A stretch of DNA of 64,000 nucleotides, from the NCBI GenBank assembly GCA_030522415.1, contig CM060114.1, positions 23,045,304 to 23,109,303 on the forward strand, read 5' to 3'. The notes below the pieces were generated by a model. That model had not been told where the DNA came from. It ran no database searches and saw only the letters and a program-made list of their open reading frames with translations. The translations under genes and the position numbers were made by a program. Each line of letters opens with the position of its first letter. Within the stretch, counting starts at the first letter, position 1. The stretch is from Channallabes apus (taxonomy: Eukaryota > Chordata > Actinopteri > Siluriformes > Clariidae). Shown in pieces: positions 56,971-64,000 of this stretch.

Positions 56971-57708
56971 TAAAATCATTAAACTCATTACTTTTTAATA
57001 TGTGAGGCAACTCACATCATTACTAATGGTGAAGCAAAATGGCCAGGATCTGTGCATGATGACAGAATTTTCCACAAGTCATCATTATGCCAGACATTTC
57101 AGTTGGGTATGTTTTGCTCTATACAATGTTTTTATTTTTATTATTTTTTTTATATATATTGAACACTTGAATCATTACAGGACAGTACAATGGTTACTTG
57201 CTGGGGAACAGAGGATACGCTTGTCTGCCCTATTTAATGACACCCTACCCTGAACCTGATCCTGGACCATAGACATGCTATAACCTGGCTCACAGCTGAA
57301 CACGGGCCAAGGTGGAGATGACCATAGGGATCCTCACGTCTAGGTTTCAGTGTCTGCATGGGCTCTGGGCCAGTCCAGAGAGGGCATGAAACACCATAGT
57401 GGCTTGTGTTGTGCTTCACAACATTGCCAATATAAGAGGAGAGAGCCACCTTCCTTGTATTGAAGAAGATGGCCCAAAAGAACCTCTACAGATTTTTGCA
57501 CACAACAGAGATGGAAGACAGGATTTGTCAAAATTACTTTTATTAAATAGTTTGCACTGGTCTGCTGCACAGTTCATTTCTTTATTTCCTGAAAAACAAT
57601 TAAAGTAAAATTAAATAAAATGTGTTATTTTAATGATATTGCTTTATATACACACAACACTTTTAACATGCAACAGATCAATATACGCACAAGTTCTCAC
57701 CTTAAGGT

Positions 57709-59126
57709 GATGCTCCAGTAATTCAATTTCTAGTGTTGCTTTTTTAATGGATAGCCTTTTCTCTTCCATTTAAGGTCCATCTCCATGTCACTTTTTCATA
57801 TTAGTTTTTGAAGATGGACCTTATACAGCTCCTTTGCTGGCAACTAGGAAGGAAACTAGGATTTATTATTTAAAATAATAAAATAAATAAGATTCTGTCA
57901 GGCAATAAAATTAAAATATGGACATCTGCACAAATATTCTTACATTGATTAGATTGTGCATTGAGGTTGAAGGACCTTCATTCATGGAGAAGTCTCCAGG
58001 TATGTACTGTGAAAGAACAATGACAGTTTATTACCCTAATGTAAAAAGGGGGCATGCATTATAATAGTATGCATCCTACCTCAGTGGATCTACCAGCATT
58101 GTCCACTTCTGTCACAGCAGATGTGGTCTCTTCATCTTCATTCTTCAGTGAAAATATGCAAGTATACGTTTTCTGGCTAAAAAAATAAAAATAAAATAAA
58201 AGTAACTAAAGTACAACAAAACACATACAACTGTGACAGACTGTGTTCTTTCTGTAGTGTCGAATAATACAATACCTCTATTAGTATCTATAAGAAAATA
58301 CAACCTATAGAATTCAATATTATCAAAGAAAAAAACAATAATGCAGGAAAAAACATGTCAAAGTAATACAACTAAGATCACAGTAGCCTATACATCATAT
58401 GCAGTTGAATAAAGTAAGCCTGCATAAAAACGTTAAGCATGTTCAAAAGCCTTTACGTAAGTGTCAGAGATAGTATTTTATTAAGTCGTATAATGAAAAT
58501 AAATCATAGTGGTAAACTTACATTTCACCATGTTAGTGTCACTGGTCGCCCTTTATTAAGGGACAGAGCCAGCTCCTCAGATGGGGTGAGGGGAGGTGGT
58601 GGTGGGTCTCCGCCAGTTAGACGGGCTTCAGCCTTCTTTCTATTAGCTACATGACAGAAAGAATATACTAAATCATGTTCAATAAATAGTTCAGTGATCA
58701 TGTAATCAAATATTACCTTTTTGCAGGACGTTTTTGTGTTTCATTTTCACTTGGCTTCAGCCTCCAGAAGGATTACACCTTATTAAATAAGAAACCATAC
58801 ATTCATAGTTAGTATACATTGGTATTTTAACCTAAAGAAATGAATGGCAGGAAAAGTAAATGCTTTCATTTAACAGCCAAAAGGATGCTGAAGGGGTGTT
58901 TAATTATTTTTGCATTATAATAAAAGGAGAGGCAATGTCAAATTTGCAATTCAATACACTCACACATTTACTCTGTCTTTTATTTTTTGCCAAGTCAACT
59001 CTCTTTCTTTATCCGGTGCAGCCGTATTGCTTTTTTTTTTCATTACTATTGACTTAAGTTCCTCATATGCGTGCATTAAAACCTCTGTGAAGTATGCCGC
59101 TCTCTTTTTTCACTTTGATTTTCCAT
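57709..59126 (-). pseudogene. Myb/SANT-like Harbinger partner protein, multi-exon, decayed
   Basis: From an ATG at 59126 the minus strand reads MENQSEKRER, then after a frameshift LMHAYEELKSIVMKK and ERELTWQKIKDRVNV, a Myb/SANT-type helix region. Later exon pieces: RLTGGDPPPPPLTPSEELAL (about 58530-58630), NEDEETTSAVTEVDNAG (58079-58147, with splice sites), YIPGDFSMNEGPSTSMHN (about 57944-58007) and a coiled-coil end KRLSIKKATLEIELLEHHL (57709-57775). This matches the layout of MSANTD4/NAIF1-like Harbinger partners, which bind transposon ends and carry the nuclease into the nucleus. Confidence 0.75.
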
Positions 59127-59526
59127 TTTGACTCGTGAAATCGTCGATCCATTGAAAATGTCTTTATGAATGCACCGTGCACGCGCACTAACTCTGGGTA
59201 ACCAGTAGGAGGTTGATTAAACTTAATCTTTTCAAGTATTTTGGAACCGACATACTCGCGGTATGCGGGTTTGGGGTTAATCAACCCAGAGGTTAAGATT
59301 AACCAAATGGTAAGTTAACCAAGCTTTCTGGAACACCCCACTGGGTGAACAGCAATATAATCAACATTTTTCTTTTTTTTCCTCCTAACCAAACTAGTAG
59401 ATACTTAATCTTAATAAGTGTCTGAATAAGGTTGTATTGATCTGCTTGCAAGTGAACAGAGGTGGAAAGAGTAATAAAATTTTGTAATCAAGTAAAAGTA
59501 CTGTTACTTTAGTGAACTTTTACTTA

Positions 59527-61147
59527 CAGTGGTGTGAAAAACTATTTGCCCCCCTCCTGATTTCTTATTCTTTTGCATGTTTGTCACACAAAATGTTTCT
59601 GATCATCAAACACATTTAACTATTAGTCAAAGATAACACAAGTAAACACAAAATGCAGTTTTTAAATGAGGGGTTTTATTATTTAGGGAGAAAAAAAATC
59701 CAAACCTACATGGCCCTGTGTGAAAAAGTAATTGCCCCCTGAACCTAATAACTGGTTGGGCCACCCTTAGCAGCAATAACTGCAATCAAGCGTTTGCGAT
59801 AACTTGCAACGAGTCTTTTACAGCGCTCTGGAGGAATTTTGGCCCACTCATCTTTGCAGAATTGTTGTAATTCAGCTTTATTTGAGGGTTTTCTAGCATG
59901 AACCGCCTTTTTAAGGTCATGCCACAACATCTCAATAGGATTCAGGTCAGGACTTTGACTAGGCCACTCCAAAGTCTTCATTTTGTTTTTATTCAGCCAT
60001 TCAGAGGTGGATTTGCTGGTGTGTTTTGGGTCATTGTCCTGCTGCAGCACCCAAGATCACTTCAGCTTGAGTTGACGAACAGATGGCCGGACATTCTCCT
60101 TCAGGATTTTTTGGTAGACAGTAGAATTCATGGTTCCATGTATCACAGCAAGCCTTCCAGTTCCTGAAGCAGCAAAACAACCCCAGACCATCACACTACC
60201 ACCACCATATTTTACTGTTGGTATGATGTTCTTTTTCTGAAATGCTGTGTTACTTTTACGCCAGATGTAACGTCCCACGCACCTTCCAAAAAGTTCAACT
60301 TTTGTCTCGTCGGTCCACAAGGTATTTTCCCAAAAGTCTTGGCAATCATTGAGATGTTTTTTTTAGCAAAATTGAGACGGCCTTAATGTTCTTTTTGCTT
60401 AAAAGTGGTTTGCGCCTTGGAAATCTGCCATGCAGGCCGTTTTTGCCCAGTCTCTTTCTTATGGTGGAGTCGTGAACACTGACCTTAATTGAGGCAAGTG
60501 AGGCCTGCAGTTCTTTAGATGTTGTCCTGGGGTCTTTTGTGGCCTCTCGGATGAGTTGTCTCTGCGCTCTTGGGGTAATTTTGGTCGGCCGGCCACTCCT
60601 GGGAAGGTTCACCACTGTTCCATGTTTTTGCCATTTGTGGATAATGGCTCTCACTGTGGTTCGCTGGAGTCCCAAAGCTTTAGAAATGGCTTTATAACCT
60701 TTACCAGACTGATAGATCTCAATTACTTTTGTTCTCATTTGTTTCTGAATTTCTTTGGATCTTGGCATGATGTCTAGCTTTTGAGGTGCTTTTGGTCTAC
60801 TTCTCTGTGTCAGGTAGCTCCTATTTAAGTGATTTCTTGATATGAAACAGGTGTGGCAGTAATCAGGCCTGGGGGTGACTACAGAAATTGAACTCAGGTG
60901 TGATAAACCACAGTTAAGTTATTTTTTAACAAGGGGTGCAATCACTTTTTCACACAGGGCCATGTAGATTTGGAGTTTTTTTCTCCCTTAATAACGTAAA
61001 CCTTCATTTAAAAACTGCATTTTGTGTTCAATTATGTTATCTTTGACTAATAGTTAACGGTTTTTGATGAGCAGAAACATTTAAGTGTGACAAACATGCA
61101 AAAGAATAAGAAATCAGGAAGGGGGCAAATAGTTTTTCACACCACTG
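59527..61147 (-). mobile_element. Tc1-type transposon in the third hAT
   Basis: Flanked by TA (59525-59526, 61148-61149). Same subfamily and orientation as the copy at 54379, and almost identical in the terminal repeats. Confidence 0.95.
59745..60768 (-). pseudogene. Tc1 transposase, two breaks
   Basis: ATG at 60768. The DNA-binding region is intact and, unlike the sister copy, includes SVHDSTIRKRLGKNG. A frame change occurs near 60355-60390, where this copy has a longer T run (60356-60363) and one base fewer just downstream. The middle resumes with the first Asp (MWTDETKVELFG region, ending 60057). A TGA at 60058-60060 replaces the CGA of the sister copy (CpG transition). The last part carries [11 protein letters not shown] and [11 protein letters not shown] to 59745. 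All three catalytic residues are encoded, but not in one frame. Confidence 0.93.
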
Positions 61148-61541
61148 TAAGTACAAGTAAAGTTGCCCTTATAAAAATCTACTCAAGTAAAAGTAAAAAG
61201 TAACTAATTAAAATTTTACTCAGAGTAAAAGTTGTTTTGTCCATCTCCATCGTCCTTGTGAATTTAGCGCGTTTGTTCTCCATGCCCATCAATCAATCAG
61301 TGCAGTGGTTTCCGGGATGCAATTGTTTTCCTTCCCCATTGTATTATTTTTCATTTTTGTTCATTTATTTTTTACTCAGTAGCAAATATGATTTAAAATT
61401 TACAATGTACAATACTTTAAACAAAACATACGTAAGTAAAAGTAAAATCACAGATTTAAAAATCTACTGTACACAAACAGTCTACTCAATTATAGTAATG
61501 CGAGTAAACATAATTCATTACTTTCCACCTCTGCAAGTGAA

Positions 61542-61840
61542 CTCTAGTGCGGTTCACTTGCTGTGAGATGGTCAATTCAAACACATTCTTCATTAATGAA
61601 ATGATTAACATGAAATGAGACAACAGAGAAACAACAATCTAGTTATTATATATAAGGAAAATGTTTGACAATATTTAAATAAGAAAAACCCTAATAGATG
61701 TTGAGTGTAGAAGTATGGCAGTTATCAATACATTTTTGTTGATAACAGTTCTGTCAATCCTATCTGATGCAGTTTGTACCTTTTAAATTCTTCAACCATG
61801 TTGGAAGACATATCCTGTAGTTGAAGATTCGTGGAATTCC
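61542..61840. other. No gene recognised
   Basis: AT-rich flank between the hAT and the SINE. I see nothing in it. Confidence 0.4.
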
Positions 61841-61847
61841 TCGACTA

Positions 61848-62080
61848 GGGGTGGCTCAGAGGGCTAAGGATCTGAGTTACTGATCGGAAGATCGGTGGTT
61901 TGATCCCTAGCTCCACCAGGTTGCCACTGTTGGGCCCTTGAGCAAGGCCCTTAACCCTAACTGCTCCAGGGGTGCGGTATCATGGCTGACCCTGCGCTCT
62001 GACACCAGTTACGCTGGGATATGCGAAGAAGGAATTTCACTGTGCTGTAATGTATACGTGACAAATAAAGGCTTAACTTA
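61848..62080 (+). mobile_element. tRNA-derived SINE
   Basis: Head GGGGTGGCTCAGAGGGCTAA with a B-box-like GGTTTGATCCC, then 'ccactgttgggcccttgagc' as in the SINE at 35284-35466. The tail 'gaatttcactgtgctgtaat' and 'gtgacaaataaaggctta' is a LINE-derived 3' end. Confidence 0.8.
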
Positions 62081-62308
62081 AAAACTGTCAATCACATTAT
62101 TAAAATCTGAAATGAAAGTGCTGAACTGTCAGCTTATGGGAGAACTTTTGCACTTGAAATGTGGTCAGAAAAATTATGTCAAATCTTGCTTTACTTTCAA
62201 TTCAGCATTTGTATTAGAATTCACAACTCTTCAGTAATTTATTTGCTTATGGTTAATTCAAAATTTTGGATACATAAACTGTTCTCATGTCTAACAGATC
62301 CTTAATGG

Positions 62309-62692
62309 TGTCAGAGATGAACTAACCTGAGGTGACCAGAAGACGTAGCTTTAGTGGTTAGCCTGATGTAGCGTGGATGGTAAACCCAAACGAGGAGTAA
62401 CAGCGAGTAGGCAGGATAACCACGCGATTTAGTTTAAGGACTCTCATGAAAGGGGAGCAAGGGAAAAACACAAATTTAACCCGCGTCCTATAAATACACA
62501 CTCAACGGTAGGAAGCAACAACCAAAATATAGTGAGTACTCACGGTTTGATGAAAGCCAACCTGAACCGACATGGGCTGAACTCAATGACTGAGCGGTAA
62601 GCCACCGTTTGTTTACTCCTCTTATACTTCCTGGTAGGCGACCGTCTTACTTCCGGGTCCTAGTGCCGGCCGCAGATTGGGTGTGCATGACA
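62309..62692 (-). repeat. 3' LTR of a second sushi-type retrotransposon
   Basis: On the minus strand it runs from TGTCATGCACACCC (62692) to a TGACA end (62309). It is homologous to but clearly diverged from the LTRs at 43856 and 48608 ('ggccggcactaggacccgga' and 'gagttcagcccatgtcggtt' regions). A TATA-like TATAAG (62626-62621) precedes GCTCAGTCATT (62595-62585), the probable transcript start. The left flank is AATGG; its partner lies outside the window. Confidence 0.88.
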
Positions 62693-63998
62693 GTACCCCC
62701 CTGTCCAGGACAGACTCCCGACGGTCCTGGGATGGAGGATACCCTACGACGGTAGTCTTGGATTAGTTCGGGATCGAGGATGAACCGGGCCGGAATCCAA
62801 GACCGCTCCTCGGGGCCGTAACCCTCCCAATCGACCAGGTACTGAGTACCTCTGCCCCGAGGACGCGAATCGAGGATCCGGCGCACGGTGTAGGCGAGAC
62901 CATCGTCGATGATCCGGGGAGGAGGAGCAGGAGGGGAGGGTGGAATCATGGGGGATGTGATGAAGGGCTTTAGCTGTGAGATGTGAAAGACTGGGTGGAT
63001 TCGGAGTGCCACAGGCAGCTGGAGCCGGTAGGTGACAGGATTTATCTGGTGGGTGATGCGGTATGGACCGATGAACCTGGGTGTAAGTTTTCTTGACTCA
63101 GTGCGGAGGTGAAGATTTTTGGTTGAAAGCCATACCTTATCACCTACGTGGAACAATCGTCCCGGGGGTGCCGACGGCGATGTTGAGTGGTGTAGCGGGC
63201 GTTGGCCTGTTGGATGGCCCGATTGGCTTGCATCCACAACCGTTGACACCTGCGGACCAACTGTTGGGCTGACGGCACATCAACCTCCGGTTCCTGGTGG
63301 TTTAACATCGAAGGTTGGAAGCCGTGGCATACCTCAAATGGGCTTAGCTTCGTGGCCGATGAGACATGAAGATTATGGGAAAGTTCTGCCCAGATGAGGT
63401 AGCGAGCCCAGGAGCGCTGACGATCGGCAATAAAACATCTCAGGTAGCGCTCCAGTTGTTGGTTGGCCCGCTCCGTCTGACCGTTAGTCTGTGGGTGGTA
63501 TCCGGATGAGAGACTGCAGGTCGAATCGATCAGACGGCAGAAGGCTTTCCAGCACCTGGCAGTGAACTGGGGCCCCCTGTCCGAGATGATGTCGTTGGGG
63601 AACCCATGCAGATGGACTACATGCTCTAATATCAGCTCAGCTGTTTCCTTGGCTGACGGGAGTCCGGTGAGAGCCACCAAGTGCATGGCCTTAGAGAACC
63701 GATCAATGATGGTCATGATGGTATCCTTTCCTTCTGAGGCCGGCAGGCACACAACAAAGTCGACAGCAATGTGCGTCCAGGGCTGACGGGGAACCGGAAG
63801 AGGTTGAAGATCTCCTGGGGTTGGTTGATTTGGGTTTTTGGCCCTGGCGCACACTGGGCATGCCTGAACGAACTCTTTGGTGTCCTTCGCCATTGATGGC
63901 CACCAGAAGTCCCGTTGAAGGAACTGAAGGGTCCGTTTGGTGCCTGGATGCCCCGCGATGGTGGAAGAGTGGCCCCACTGAAGGACTTCGGACTTCAT
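62647..63998 (-). pseudogene. Pol 3' part (integrase and chromodomain) of the second element, truncated by the window
   Basis: Minus-strand integrase begins upstream of the window edge. The H-H region is followed by CPVCARAK with both zinc-site Cys present; catalytic core AVDFVVCL, SDRGPQF, GQTERAN. One frame change near 63160-63168 (a C short in the CACCCCCGGG run) leads into [13 protein letters not shown], the GPYRI module and a chromodomain (YLVDWEGYG). The stop lies 46 nt inside the LTR, as in the first element. It is better preserved here than the element at 43856. Confidence 0.93.
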
Positions 63999-64000
63999 GG

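Larger units (their letters stand above)
54292..57606 (+). pseudogene. HARBI1-type Harbinger transposase, multi-exon, disrupted
   Basis: First-exon code (a PFDENPVDVEAQIIQ-like stretch near 54312-54352) is cut by the Tc1 copy at 54379-55986 and resumes at about 55989 with HIANVTNGG, a degraded ALRFFASGHFLYNVGDAEH region and FPGHKPLRGIKEEFH (to about 56320). Exon 56442-56560 holds the first catalytic Asp ([12 protein letters not shown]) with good splice sites. Exon 57007-57106 holds the second (WPGSVHDDRIF). The exon from 57181 reads YLLGNRGYACLPYLMTPYP, then frame changes near 57265-57300, the VEMTIGIL catalytic Glu region and VACVVLHNIANIRGE. Family role: DNA cleavage and strand transfer with the Myb-like partner. 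Confidence 0.88.
54098..59340. mobile_element. PIF/Harbinger element with both genes
   Basis: Ends GGGGGTGTTCCAGAAAGC and, inverted, a matching GGGTGTTCCAGAAAGC, flanked by CTG (54095-54097, 59341-59343). It contains a HARBI1-type nuclease gene on plus and a Myb/SANT-like gene on minus, arranged convergently as in autonomous Harbinger elements, which need both proteins. It is disrupted by a Tc1 element and a V-SINE. Confidence 0.88.
59457..61533. mobile_element. Third hAT copy, hosting a Tc1
   Basis: Ends CAGAGGTGGAAAGAGTAATA and, inverted, CAGAGGTGGAAAGTAATGAA, flanked by the perfect duplication CAAGTGAA (59449-59456, 61534-61541). Without the Tc1 it is about 454 bp, an internally deleted form of the family at 36285-37609. 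No coding capacity. Confidence 0.92.

Overview
This is about 64 kb of teleost fish nuclear DNA made almost entirely of transposable elements. The fish assignment rests on repeat types: V-SINEs of the DANA/HE1 kind, a tRNA SINE, Tc1 elements of two fish-type subfamilies, a Rex3-like RTE 3' end, L2-like LINE pieces, hAT and PIF/Harbinger elements, and Tf1/sushi-group Gypsy retrotransposons. The V-SINE variant looks ostariophysan (perhaps catfish), but that is a guess. I recognise no intact host protein-coding gene.

Left part (1-7.8 kb): AT-rich sequence with a diverged direct repeat, a ~20-bp minisatellite, V-SINE relics, two sister non-autonomous Harbinger elements (2083-2953, 3182-4243), LTR-like pieces and a hAT end. 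An L2-like LINE (7560-16380) is split by a 7.0-kb DNA transposon (7840-14880, TA duplication; here the '7-kb element').

Centre (17.05-37.76 kb): a nested stack. A hAT element (17052-37756, 8-bp duplication AAGTTGAG) was entered by a 10.8-kb transposon (17665-28448, 4-bp duplication GTAC; the '10.8-kb element') and a 7.4-kb transposon (28851-36259, TA; the 'CCCAGATAGC element'). A sister hAT (36285-37609, CGAATTAC) landed in the same host hAT. Smaller insertions sit inside these. The 7-kb and 10.8-kb elements have unrelated ends but share the same internal cassette, including a promoter, a first exon and the last exon of a teleost gene family.

Right part (37.8-64 kb): little recognisable until a solo LTR (40295-41274). 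Then comes a complete Tf1/sushi-type chromovirus (43856-48983) with 5-bp target duplications, intact gag, a broken pol, a predicted -1 frameshift signal and a predicted self-priming signal. It is followed by an LTR-like block split by a 1.9-kb relative of the 7-kb element (51081-52997), a two-gene PIF/Harbinger element (54098-59340) disrupted by a Tc1 copy, a third hAT copy carrying another Tc1 (59457-61533), a tRNA SINE, and the 3' end of a second sushi-type element on the minus strand (62309-63998).

The genes present are transposition genes (gag, pol, Tc1 transposase, HARBI1-type nuclease with its Myb/SANT partner) and exon fragments carried inside DNA transposons. Nearly all are broken by frameshifts, stops, deletions or nested insertions. 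The sushi-type gag is the only long intact reading frame.
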